Source: Tritrichomonas musculus (lineage: Eukaryota > Parabasalia > Tritrichomonadida > Tritrichomonadidae). From it: 64,000 bases of DNA. The stretch is from NCBI GenBank assembly GCA_039105265.1, contig JAPFFF010000009.1, forward strand, positions 5,456,001-5,520,000, written 5' to 3'. Shown here one piece after another: positions 50,031-59,903 of this stretch (its first letter is position 1; the number at the start of each line of letters is the position of its first letter). The position numbers and the translations under genes were made by a program. Below the pieces are notes generated by a model that made no database searches, was not told where the DNA came from, and saw only the letters and a list, made by a program, of their open reading frames with translations.

Positions 50031-51839
50031 ATGGATAACAGAATAAAACGAAATCCCCAAAGAAACAATATAGGTGGTAATAATAAATCAGAAAATGAAT
50101 TAAATATTATAAAGAAGTATATTAAAAATGCAAGCTCTGAACTTCCATGCCCTGACGATTCAGACGATTTCAGAAGAATTAATCATAATAATCGAAATAA
50201 TATGCTTCGTGCTGCATCAGACTCTTATTCTCGAAATACAATAAAATCAAATTCGCAGCGTCTTATAAAAAAGGCAGATTCTGAAATAAGTTCACGCAAT
50301 GGAGAAGAAGATTCCTCAGAAAATATAAGATTAAATCAATCAGGATCAAGAAATGATGATAATATATCGAACTCTGATTTTCGTTTACACCAGATCAGTA
50401 CTTCTTATGAAACAAATAATGAAAACGACGAATATGAAGATAGTGACATATATTTTGAGGAAGAAGAAGAAGATTCTGATGAAGAAACGCCTGGTGTTGA
50501 AAATACTGACAGTGAAGAAGATATAGATGAAATTCTTCATGTTTCTGAACCATCAGAAGAAGAAGTCGAGCTTCCAAATGATCAAATGTATCCTAGAAAA
50601 AGTAGCAGTAGCCGTGCATTTTACAAAGGTAAAGAGCAGCCAAAAATGCATTTTGATCGTCATCTTCGTAACAAATCCGAAATTAATTTTTATAATGGAG
50701 AAAATGTTTTTTTTGATAATTTTCCTTTCAGGTTAAATGAGCCATTAATTTTATCTCAAAGTCCTAATCATGAATTACGGCATCCAGCAGGTTTCCACTT
50801 TGATCCAGAATTTAAACCAAATATAGAATCAATTGATATACCCACAACAATACATGGCTTTTCACCAGAACAGCAATTTGACAAACTAAATCGTATTAAA
50901 AAGAATCAAAACTTTGCATTTACCGATGATCCAAGGATTCAATATCAATTGATTATTCCAGCAGAAAATCACATTGGATCACCTGAATTTGAGCCAAGTC
51001 TCCTTCCCACTTGTCAAATGTGTCATGAGAAATGTCGTGAAAGGTGTTATTTTGCGCATGGATATTCTTATCATCCACGTTGTTTTAAATGTACTAGCTG
51101 TAAACGACATTTGAGGCCTCCTAAATGCGTTTTTATGATGGATCGACCATATTGTCAACATTGTATTAGAATGAAAAAATCAGCAACTAAATTGAATCGT
51201 TGCTGTGTTTGTGGACTTTATATTTATGATACGAATGATGAAATTAGAACTGATTGCTACAATGAAATGCCAATGCACAAATCTTGTTTTCGCTGTTATC
51301 ATTGTTCTGATGAATTATCTTTAAATGATGACTATACTTTAGTTTCTGGGAAGCCAGTTTGTAGTAAATGTATAGATACGCTCACCAAAACTGGTTTTGT
51401 ATGTAACAAATGTGGAAAAGTTATACTTGATAGATCAGTTGAATTTCATGGAATGCATTTTCATCCTGAACATTTTGTTTGTACTCAATGTAAAACAATT
51501 TTAAAGGGACAAAATATTGTTGTTTATCGAAATAAGCCTTATTGTCCAACACATGGCGATGCTTTTGCAACTAGAAAATGTTGGGCTTGTCATGGTGACT
51601 TTTTAGAAAATCAAAAAGTAATAAGATGGGATGGAAGAGCATATCATGCTAATTGCTTTAAATGTAAAGAATGTCAGGTGGTCTTAAATGAAGATAATTG
51701 GGTAAGAGTTCATGGTTATCCTTATTGCGAAAAATGTTACCAAGAATATTTCGATAAAAAAAATGCCAAAATGGAGAGAAAGAAGAGAGAAAAGAAAAAG
51801 TCGGTGAAAAAGAGATTGAAGAAACCAATAGAACAATAA
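50031..51839 (+). CDS. four-LIM-domain protein
   Basis: A protein of 602 residues. The N-terminal half (1-325) is disordered: Asn/Ser/Arg-rich to about 120, then strongly acidic (about 125-185, EEEEEDSDEETP). Four LIM double zinc fingers follow, beginning near residues 328 (CQMCHEKC), 391 (CCVCGLYI), 458 (CNKCGKVI) and 517 (CWACHGDF), each with the second finger CxxC-x(n)-CxxC/H. The tail is a basic helix (KKNAKMERKKREKKKSVKKR). The arrangement of adjacent LIMs resembles paxillin/PINCH-type adaptors that dock at actin structures; the basic tail could bind actin, membrane or the nucleus. It diverges from the formin, which fits an actin role by context only. Which LIM subfamily it belongs to cannot be told. 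Confidence 0.92.
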   Translation: MDNRIKRNPQRNNIGGNNKSENELNIIKKYIKNASSELPCPDDSDDFRRINHNNRNNMLRAASDSYSRNTIKSNSQRLIKKADSEISSRNGEEDSSENIRLNQSGSRNDDNISNSDFRLHQISTSYETNNENDEYEDSDIYFEEEEEDSDEETPGVENTDSEEDIDEILHVSEPSEEEVELPNDQMYPRKSSSSRAFYKGKEQPKMHFDRHLRNKSEINFYNGENVFFDNFPFRLNEPLILSQSPNHELRHPAGFHFDPEFKPNIESIDIPTTIHGFSPEQQFDKLNRIKKNQNFAFTDDPRIQYQLIIPAENHIGSPEFEPSLLPTCQMCHEKCRERCYFAHGYSYHPRCFKCTSCKRHLRPPKCVFMMDRPYCQHCIRMKKSATKLNRCCVCGLYIYDTNDEIRTDCYNEMPMHKSCFRCYHCSDELSLNDDYTLVSGKPVCSKCIDTLTKTGFVCNKCGKVILDRSVEFHGMHFHPEHFVCTQCKTILKGQNIVVYRNKPYCPTHGDAFATRKCWACHGDFLENQKVIRWDGRAYHANCFKCKECQVVLNEDNWVRVHGYPYCEKCYQEYFDKKNAKMERKKREKKKSVKKRLKKPIEQ

Positions 51840-52063
51840 TTATTGTATTATTAGGTTTGAGTTAGATTGTATAAATAATTATTTTTTCAATTTTTTTTTT
51901 ATTTATTTATTTATTTATGTCATTAGCCAACAGTTGGATGATTTAAAAATATTCAAAGAAAAGAAAAGATATCTTCATGAAATTGAAAATGTTTTTCTTT
52001 ATTTTTGCCCAAAAAAAGTGAGTAATCATACATTAGGATTTTAAAAAAATAAAAGTTAATTTC
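51840..52063. other. convergent intergenic DNA with TTTA microsatellite
   Basis: 3' flanks of the LIM gene (+) and EB1 (-). A short TTTA repeat of about five units lies near 51898-51918. Confidence 0.6.
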
Positions 52064-52879
52064 TTATTCTGTGGCTTCTTCTTCGTCTTCTTCTGGAGAA
52101 AAGAATCCATGCTCCTCATCAGGTTCGTATAAAATTTCTAAGATTGGTTGTAATTCTTCTAATTCTTCATGATCCTGACAATATTCTTCAACTTTTCGAA
52201 GTTTGTTATAATAAAAATCTCTTTCTTGGTTCATTTGTTCAACATCATCTTCGAGTTCTTTTACATGTTTTTTAAGTTCGGTATTTTCCTTTTTCATAAT
52301 TTCATCGGTATTTGTAACTTGTGTTTTCCTTTTTGTTGGCTCAAATATTTTTGTATTATGAAGACTGCTGTTGTTATTATTTACGTTTTTATGAAGATTA
52401 GATTGATTACGGGATGCTACTCTTTTTCCTGATGGACTTTGTGATGCGTTTCGCGAGCTAGAACTGTTATTTGATGCTGCTGATAAACGTGGTTCTTTAC
52501 AGCGGAATTGTTTTCTTCTTGCAACAGCATCATACTCATTAGAGGGACTTTTCTGTTTATAATATGCATGCAAAAATTGAAGCATCTCAAGAGTTGCCAT
52601 AAACTTTCCCTTTGATAAATTTGCAACATCAACAAATTGTCGAATTCCATTTTTTGTGAAACTGTCTTGAAGAATTTTATAATTATTAAGACGGCCGGGT
52701 TCATCAAATGCATTATAATCAACATTTTTAAGACTGACAGTACCTGGATGAATAGCATCTATAACTTGACAGAATGCAGCGCCATTACCTGTATCCTCAA
52801 CTTTTGTGTAATTTAGGGAAAGAAGATCATTGATCCATTGGAGAAGATCTGAACGATTAACTGTATAAATGTTGGACAT
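52064..52879 (-). CDS. EB1: EB1-family microtubule plus-end tracking protein
   Basis: A protein of 271 residues, normal for EB1. The N-terminal calponin-homology domain (1 to about 118) has LLQWINDLLSLNYTKVED, GAAFCQVIDAIHPG, LNNYKILQDSF and KFMATLEMLQFLHAYY, the EB1 signatures. A basic Ser/Asn-rich linker follows (about 119-190). The C-terminal coiled coil and EBH motif (about 196-250) contain ERDFYYNKLRKVEEYCQ. EB1 binds growing microtubule ends and recruits SxIP and CAP-Gly partners, linking to dynein via dynactin. The acidic tail ends EEATE rather than the usual EEY/F, so a CAP-Gly-binding terminus is not obvious. Start ATG at 52879. Confidence 0.96.
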   Translation of the reverse strand: MSNIYTVNRSDLLQWINDLLSLNYTKVEDTGNGAAFCQVIDAIHPGTVSLKNVDYNAFDEPGRLNNYKILQDSFTKNGIRQFVDVANLSKGKFMATLEMLQFLHAYYKQKSPSNEYDAVARRKQFRCKEPRLSAASNNSSSSRNASQSPSGKRVASRNQSNLHKNVNNNNSSLHNTKIFEPTKRKTQVTNTDEIMKKENTELKKHVKELEDDVEQMNQERDFYYNKLRKVEEYCQDHEELEELQPILEILYEPDEEHGFFSPEEDEEEATE

Positions 52880-53831
52880 TTAGAAGAAAATTTTTGATAG
52901 TATATATTCAAATATTTTAATTCAAATTACGTTAAAACTATAAATTAAATTATTATAACAATTGATTATTGAATCATTAAACTTATAAAGAAATTATATT
53001 TATTTTTATGTAAAATTGATAAATAATTTGGTTTTAAAAATAAATGTCCTAGTCAAATAACGATTCTTATCAATAAATAATTTGAACTACCAAGGATTTC
53101 AATATGAACAAAAAAAAGTTTTGAAAAAGTAGATCATTATGAATAATGTTCTCAAATTTAGTTTTGATTTATGGACTTGCATTTTCGAACGTATCATTAA
53201 GAGCATTATGTGAAGAATTGTTTAGAGAAACTCTTTGCTTTCTTAATTATAATTTTGATTTCCTAAAGAAAGAGATAATTCGTTTATATAAAATTCTTGA
53301 TATTTGATAATCTTCTTACCTAATACACAATACACAAAATAAATATGATCTTCATGTCAGATTTCTTCTTGGTTTCTTCATAATTTATTATTACTTGACC
53401 AAACAAACCAAAATGGAGGAAGTTTCACCACAATCTATCCAGCAGTTAAGGTCAATATTGACCTTGTATCGTACTTCAGAAAATTTTTACTCTTTTGTAA
53501 CTAATTTTAATCTTTTAGGTCAAATGGTTTTGTTTTTGGCCTTAACTTTATCATAAGGATGCACACTTGAATCATATATTCAATGAGTTGATTCAATAAT
53601 GAATAGTTAAAAATGATTTGATCTATCATTCTCAACAAAAGAAAAAACTCTTCTCATCAAAGATCAATAATTAGCTCATCTTATTAGAAGTCCTAATTCT
53701 AAGTATAAAAAAAACTCCTAATTGTTTTTCCAAAAACACTCAAAAAGTACTTTTTGCCAACTTCTTAAGGTCAATTTGATGAAAATAAAGGTCAAAATAT
53801 ATATATAAAATATATAAAATAATATAAACAT
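52880..53831. promoter_or_regulatory. upstream region of EB1 with repeated AAGGTCAA sites
   Basis: A 950-bp AT-rich region. It has the perfect 18-bp palindrome AAGGTCAATATTGACCTT at 53448-53465, TAGGTCAA at about 53516-53523, and two AAGGTCAA copies at 53767-53774 and 53788-53795. The string AGCAGTTAAGGTCAA at the palindrome's left half also occurs upstream of dynein. No gene seen. Confidence 0.45.
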
Positions 53832-55622
53832 TTAAAACCAATTAATCTTACAAACATCATTTGATGATATTAAATGACTACATTTTGGACAATTTTTGGC
53901 GTTTTTCAAACACGTTTCACAAAATGTGTGACCGCAGCCTGCAATCACGCATTCGACCTGTTTTAAATGGCATGAAGAGCACAAACATGAAGCAGTCTTT
54001 CGTGGAACTTTTTGAGAACTATTATTTGCTTTCAAGTTTTGAATTATTTTCTTTTTTTCTATAATTTCAGCCTTTAATTTTGCTAAATTATCTTTCATAT
54101 TCTGTATTTTTACTTCTTGAGCTTTATTTTCTTCTTTTTGCCTTTCAAGGCGTTTGTTCATCCATTGAAAATCGGCAGCTTGGTCAGATAATGTTCTGAG
54201 CATCTTTTCGATTTCAAATGGAATAACGGGTTTTGATTGAATCTTTGAGAAAAGAGTAAGATGCCGTTCTATTGACTGTAACGTATCATTATTCATTTCC
54301 GTTCTTTGAGATTTGTAAGTGTCTAATAGTTTTTCAACACTTTTCCTCAGTTCTTCAATTCTTAATTCATTCTCATGTGAAGGTTTTGGTGGCTCAAAGG
54401 TATTTAATTTTCGTAACTTCTCATCCATTTCTTTTTGAATAGAAGCCTGCTTTTTCTCTTCTTCTTCGAAAATTTTTTCGAATTCTGAATTAATTAATTC
54501 GGACCGAAGAGCTTTCAGTTGATTTTCTATTGAATCAATATCCTTTGTCTGTGAAAGCGCACTATATTTTTTATTAATCTTTTTAATTAATGCAGCTGGT
54601 TGATATGAGAAATCTGGACAAACATTATTAAACTCTTTACAAACTTTTTTCAAAAACATTATTTTCAGCTTTTCAATATTATATTTCGTTTCTTCTCTTA
54701 TAATTCGGTGTAGTTCGTCAAAATTAATCTGTGGAAGCGCAAAAGAATTTTTCAATAATTTATTTAAAATTCTGATTCTAGAAAAAAGACTATTAATACT
54801 ATTATTCAGTTCAGCGTATTCTGTTTGAACATGCGGAAACATTGTTGACATTTTAATAGCATATTGTTGATAATGAGGATTTTCTCGAATTATGTCTATT
54901 CGTGGATTCTCTAAAAAGTCCTGATTAAAAACATTACAAATTTTTTCATCTGATAATAAAAATAATAATTCTTTGTATGACTTATTTAAATCATTTTTGA
55001 TTTTGAAAAGAATTTCTCTTTCATTGGCTTTATTATCATCTGCGTTTTTATACAAGTTAAAATGGTCTGTAAATTCAATTATGGAGTTGATCGTTGGTGA
55101 AAAAAGTATTGAATTAATATCTGATATATGAAAAATAGAAGAAAATTTTGTTGGAATGCAATATTTAGATTGGTTATAAATAGATCTGTTTTTTATGACT
55201 TTTAAGGGATTGATTTTATTAAATCCAGGCATATTTGATTTATTTGCGTAATATAAAGATAAAAATTTGTTAAATGTAAAATGTATATTATGAAAGGCTT
55301 TCAAAAATTCAAAATCTGATGTTTCATATGACCATGAATTTAAAAGTATGAGATACTGGTTGATGACTTCAATAAGATTTTGGGTCTCAGTATGAATAGT
55401 TGGTATATCAACCCATAGTACAATTTCCGGTAATCTGGTTGTAAATGCCATCTTTTTTTTTGAATTAATTAAAGATAATGACATAAAAGGAGATAAATTT
55501 TGAAAAAATGCAACGAGGTTCGCAATTTCAGAAATAATCTGATTATCATCAGATGCAGTATCTTCAAGTATTTTTATATGTTCATTTGCTTTTTTGATGC
55601 CTAAAATAAATTGATTTTCCAT
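53832..55622 (-). CDS. Bre1-like coiled-coil RING-finger protein
   Basis: A protein of 596 residues from the ATG at 55622. The N-terminal 390 residues are helical with no named domain. About 360-540 is a coiled coil (EEEEKKQASIQKEMDEKLRK, ERQKEENKAQEVKIQNMKDN). The C-terminal 55 residues form a C3HC4 RING: CSSC, CGHTFCETC, CPKC, ending SSNDVCKINW. A RING at the very C-terminus behind coiled coils, with the closing ND-x-I pattern, resembles Bre1/RNF20, the E3 that monoubiquitinates histone H2B. The protein is shorter than Bre1 of yeast, so another E3 is possible. An Inr-like TCATT lies 8 bases upstream. Confidence 0.7.
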   Translation of the reverse strand: MENQFILGIKKANEHIKILEDTASDDNQIISEIANLVAFFQNLSPFMSLSLINSKKKMAFTTRLPEIVLWVDIPTIHTETQNLIEVINQYLILLNSWSYETSDFEFLKAFHNIHFTFNKFLSLYYANKSNMPGFNKINPLKVIKNRSIYNQSKYCIPTKFSSIFHISDINSILFSPTINSIIEFTDHFNLYKNADDNKANEREILFKIKNDLNKSYKELLFLLSDEKICNVFNQDFLENPRIDIIRENPHYQQYAIKMSTMFPHVQTEYAELNNSINSLFSRIRILNKLLKNSFALPQINFDELHRIIREETKYNIEKLKIMFLKKVCKEFNNVCPDFSYQPAALIKKINKKYSALSQTKDIDSIENQLKALRSELINSEFEKIFEEEEKKQASIQKEMDEKLRKLNTFEPPKPSHENELRIEELRKSVEKLLDTYKSQRTEMNNDTLQSIERHLTLFSKIQSKPVIPFEIEKMLRTLSDQAADFQWMNKRLERQKEENKAQEVKIQNMKDNLAKLKAEIIEKKKIIQNLKANNSSQKVPRKTASCLCSSCHLKQVECVIAGCGHTFCETCLKNAKNCPKCSHLISSNDVCKINWF

Positions 55623-55627
55623 TTATT

Positions 55628-55632
55628 AATGA
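55628..55632 (-). promoter_or_regulatory. candidate Inr (TCATT) of the RING-finger gene
   Basis: TCATT on the minus strand with predicted start A eight bases before the ATG at 55622. It matches the trichomonad TCAYW consensus and spacing. Confidence 0.4.
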
Positions 55633-55919
55633 AATGTTTACTACTCTCAAAAAAAATCGACCATATTTTGGCCTAAACGGTTGAGAAATTTCAAAGTGTA
55701 TGCTTCCCAAGAAAAAGATGTTGGAACTCTTTTTTCGAATAAAACTTATATATGACTAAATATATATTTGTAAATATAATGATTTTTTCTAATAAATCCC
55801 AGCATAAAATAAAATTTAATTTCATTAATTTTTGATTAGTTTACAAAAATTTATAATTGAAAAAGTTGTTGTATGTAAACTTTCAAATAAATTTCACTGT
55901 TTCATTAGTTTTTATCTCA

Positions 55920-56430
55920 TTAAGGTACAAATCCAGTACCTTTAGAAACCTCAAATTTTTTTTGACACCTTCTTAAGGTACAAATCCTGTCCGTTTAGTA
56001 ACCGCAATTTTTTTTAAACATTCTCAAAGAATAAGATGACATGTTAAATAAAAAACGATTTTTTTCATTCATTTCATATAACATGTCATAATGATTATTT
56101 AAATTGTAAAATAAGTGTCAAAAACAAACCTAGTCAATTTAAACTTTTTCAGAGAAATGCAACTATTCAAATAATAAACGTTCTCCTATTCAAAAAATAA
56201 CGTACTGGATTTGTACCTTAACCTTTAGTTAATTCTACTCTGACATGTTATATAAAAAATAGTAATTTTGAATAAAATCTTTTGAAAAATATAATATAAA
56301 AAATAAAGTTTAGAATCACAAATCTGAGAAGCATTCACATTTAAACTTTTTCCCAGAGATCGCCTTTCACAAAAAAAAAAAAAAAAAACGATCGTATGTT
56401 AAAAAAATAACATATAGGATTTGTACCCAA
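55920..56430. repeat. inverted-repeat cluster, MITE-like
   Basis: TTAAGGTACAAATCCAGTAC (55920-55939) is repeated in perfect inverted orientation at 56202-56221, 302 bp outer span. A second direct copy (TTAAGGTACAAATCCTGTCC, from 55973) and a further inverted variant (ATAGGATTTGTACCC near 56414) make four related ends. Between them a diverged direct repeat of about 205 bp is visible: TTTAAACTTTTTC at 56138 and again at 56340, each followed by an AATAAC-(N)-GGATTTGTACC end. This suggests a small non-autonomous element that duplicated or nested. No coding capacity. Confidence 0.65.
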
Positions 56431-58582
56431 AAGGCTTCATCAAAAAAATATAAAAAAAAGTATTTGAATGTTTTAAAATCCGAAATACAAATTAAAGATA
56501 AGCATGTTTGAGATCGAGATAATTGATATCAAGTTTACAATTATTTTCATATTGCATTTCGTATCTGAATCATAATAATCAATAATCGCGATATCAGATT
56601 TGTTTGTGTTTTTAATATTATTTCTTGATCAAGTTGAAAATTAAGTACAAGATTTTTTCTTAATTTTATAGCAAACAGAGGATCATTGTTGTGGTGAAAA
56701 AACAAAGTATATTCCAGAATTATCTGTGATTTTGGTAACACAATGCTTTTGCTTCTAAGTTTTAATTGTTCTCAATGTTATAACTCGTTTAAATTAGTAG
56801 TTGCATCACCAAAAGTTTATATCGTTGGTTCAAAACCTCAAATATCCCAAACTAAAACAGTATACTATTGGAACAGTCATATGTCATGTCTTTAACCGTA
56901 ATATACAATAAAAGATAAACCATGAAATTCAAATGATACCATAAGAGTTTCTTCTGGATGATGAATGGATTGTTTATCAAAAACTCCCAGAGCAATCTTT
57001 TAATTTGCTTGAAAATTCATTAGGGTAGATAGTATAATTAAAGATATTTAATATGTAGAAATTAATGCCTCGAATTAATCCGCTCATGGTAACATCAAAT
57101 AAGAAATTAAAACGCAAATAATTCGATGGCAGATACAATTAATAGCATGCAACCAGAAAGTTTTATTAAAAAATCATGGAAGATATAAATTATTATAGAA
57201 AATAAAGCAAGACTTGAATCTGAATATGATCAATTTGAAGAAGAAAGCACCTAATAGGCGGATGAGAATGAAGGAAATGATAATTTAATTAACAATTGCA
57301 AAAATCATGGAAAAAACTCGAAATTTATAGATATTAATATATATCATTAAAAGTATGTTCTCTCTGATATAAACAGTATTTCAAGTGATAACAATTATTC
57401 CATTAATACTTAAGACCTTTTATATCAAGTCTAAAGATAAAGGATTAGATTATTTGAAGCTATAACACTCTAAAAATGTACTGGCCAACAAGATCTTGAA
57501 ACATTAATATCACTTATCCCCAATCGATTTAAAAAGATCTGCACTTAAAAACCAGGAGAACAGAATAAAATCAGCAGAGTTTTGTAAAAAAAAAAAGTTG
57601 AATTTATGCCAATGATCAAATAAGAATTCAAAATCAAAGTCGATATTTATATGCTCCAAAGACGACTCTACAAAATACATTGATACGGCCTACACCATCG
57701 AAGCCCCTCATGGCTAAAAAAAAAGGAAAACTCTAAGGGGGAATACTTATATTCAAAATTTGAGAACATTAGCAAAAAGCTCAATCATAATATTTTTTAT
57801 GCAAAAATTAGATATTTCGGCAAAATCATACATTTGGTCTTAAGAAATGTATAAAGTGAACTCTACAATATTGATATTCCATGCATCCATATACTTTTAT
57901 ACCTTGAATTAATAAACTTGTAATTGGAGATTATTAGAATCATCTTGAGATAATTTGAGATATATCCAAAAATCTGGTAGTACTTAATTATTGGTTTGTA
58001 TAATGTTGCATGTTACGCTTGCAAGAAATCTTAAAATATTTTGATCTTTCGGAAAAAACAATTATTAATTTTAGATTGTCTGATAAAAATTCAATTTTCA
58101 AGGGGAAAAATAAAAGTATGCGATCTGAACAAATAAACAATTCATTTATTGATGCATAATTGATTCTTCTTCTGTGAAATGGGTCCCAATTATATCCATA
58201 AACTTTTCCAATTCCAATTGATTTTAAAACAGCATGAAGATGTTGACATAAGAAATATTCATAATTATATAAATATTCAATATCATTTAAATTTTCAAAA
58301 AATTCATATACTATATGGGACAAGATATTGAGTTATTATTTGGAATATAATTATCTACTCCTTGGTGATCTTGATCAGTTTTTGAATATGATATTATGAA
58401 TTCTTAATAAATTTTAATGTGGAAAAAGCATTCTTGAATCTCTCTTCTTAATCGGTTTTATAGAGCTAATAGATATAACAACATTGTCTAAATTGTGAGA
58501 TTCTAGAACTAAACTTTAATTATATTAGTAGCCAAATAATTGTTGCATGAGAAACACTTTTAGCTGTTCGATGAATGAATTT

Positions 58583-58614
<32 letters not shown>

Positions 58615-58941
58615 GTAGACAGCAGGACACTCGATGCAATGTTAAATATGAATTGATCTTCGTCTTCTTGATAACTTCTTTTTCTGCAGATTGATTGATT
58701 TTTAACTCAATTTATTCTGTATTCGTCAACTTCAGAACAGGATTGAGCTCAACTTGGTCCGTATTTGTTTTCTTATTTTAGGAATTTTCAATCACAATTA
58801 GGTGATGGTTTGCAAGCAAGTCTGTCCAAGTAGACATAAGTAAATTGATTTTCGATTTCAAGGAAATTTGAATTAAAAACAATAATTCTTTCTGAAATAG
58901 TTATTCAAAAAGACGATAGAACAAGAATCAAAGCAGAAAAG
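56431..58941. other. decayed, gene-free DNA
   Basis: No intact gene. The plus strand between about 57060 and 57700 carries short protein-like patches (NKARLESEYDQFEEES, QDLETLISLIPNRFKKI) broken by many stops and frame changes. On the minus strand about 110 codons from 58320 to 57988 are open but have no ATG. A run of 29 T lies at 58586-58614. I read it as old coding or mobile DNA beyond recognition. Confidence 0.45.
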
Positions 58942-59220
58942 TTAAAAACTAAAGCTTCTTTCAATAATTATATCAAATCTTTTGAAATCTAATTTTTCGA
59001 TATTAATTTTACCATTTGAAATACTAATTTTTAGCTGGGATTTGAGAGGTGCTGCAACTGCTAGATCAAACGGTTGCATCACATGAGAAATGTAGATAGG
59101 AAAACTAAAAGATCCACATTGAAGCATGAAAAGATATAATTTGCTAGATAGATTTTGAGCTGGGATCTATTGATTAATCAAAACGTCTTGATGGTTACCA
59201 TCATCGATTAATAATATTAG
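58942..59220 (-). pseudogene. relic of a DDE_1 (pogo/Tigger-like) transposase
   Basis: Reading the minus strand from 59220: LILLIDDGNHQDVLINQ, one TAG, then SFSFPIYISHVMQPFDLAV followed by APLKSQLK. These match the DDE_1 blocks around the second catalytic Asp (LLxDG-x2-x-H) and the third (SHxxQPLDxxVFxPLK). Only this central piece of the core survives; the N-terminal DNA-binding part and first Asp are not seen. It differs clearly from the other DDE relic at 60.5-62.5 kb, so it is an independent older insertion. Confidence 0.65.
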
Positions 59221-59679
59221 TCCTTATATAATTGACAATAGCAAATAAAGGTGAGAATGGGTTATTTGAATGCAGAAAACAAATTTAATATAAACAAAAG
59301 CGTCCTTATTTATACATCCAGATTCGGTATATTCAAGCAATCATTCATCAATAAGAGACTGGATTTTTTGTGTAACTTTTTTGTTAGGAAAACAGGTCAT
59401 TAATTATGGTGTTAAAAATTAGAGGAATTTTTTTTAACACAGTGCTGTAGCACCACCACTTTTTGAAAGAAAGGTCAAATCATATTTATTTAACCTTCAC
59501 TTTTCCCGTTTATTTTATGTAATTTTATTAAAATTTATGATACCCTCTAGACTTGCATCGTTGGGAAGCCAGCAAGTGTTTATAAACGCCCGTACAAATT
59601 TACATATGTTATATTCATTCAAACCAGTGTCTTAGATGACTTTTTTTTTTTTTAATAATATTTCGAAGATTTAAATCTT
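59221..59679. other. AT-rich DNA without gene
   Basis: Nothing coding recognised. A T run lies at about 59640-59653. AGCACCACCACTTTTT near 59448 weakly mirrors AAAAGTGGTTTC copies near 60064 and 60087, which might be remains of element ends. Confidence 0.4.
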
Positions 59680-59903
59680 GAGGCCGAGGGAAGGGAAGGG
59701 GAAAAGGAGGGGGGGCGGGTCTAGGGAAGGGGAAAAGGAGGGGGGCGGCCAACAAGGCCGCCTCCTTGCCTCTTCACAGCCACCGGAGGGAGCCAGGTGT
59801 ACGACGGCACCGGATGCGAATGTCGAGGGCGGCCATGAGCTCATAAATCCAAGCAATCCCGCTCGAAGAGACGGATTGCGCCAGCTACTACGAAGTAGTG
59901 GCT
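59680..59903. other. GC-rich island of foreign composition
   Basis: About 225 bp that are strikingly G+C-rich inside AT-rich DNA. It starts with a G/A-rich tandem repeat (28-bp copies at 59692 and 59723, period 31), continues with mixed GC-rich unique sequence, and ends with a hairpin, AGCTACTAC-GAA-GTAGTGGCT (59883-59903), followed by seven A. Both strands are open as codons, as expected for GC-rich DNA, so coding is not supported by that. The hairpin plus A-run at one end is what a retroposed RNA or short element could leave. Its origin is unknown to me. Confidence 0.6.

Noticed and set aside
53448-53465. Palindrome resembling a nuclear-receptor response element (two inverted AGGTCA half-sites)
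   Set aside because: Nuclear receptors are animal-specific; the resemblance is taken as coincidence, though the palindrome itself is kept as a finding.
57988-58320. Minus-strand open frame of about 110 codons
   Set aside because: No ATG near its start, no recognisable motif, and it lies in decayed DNA.
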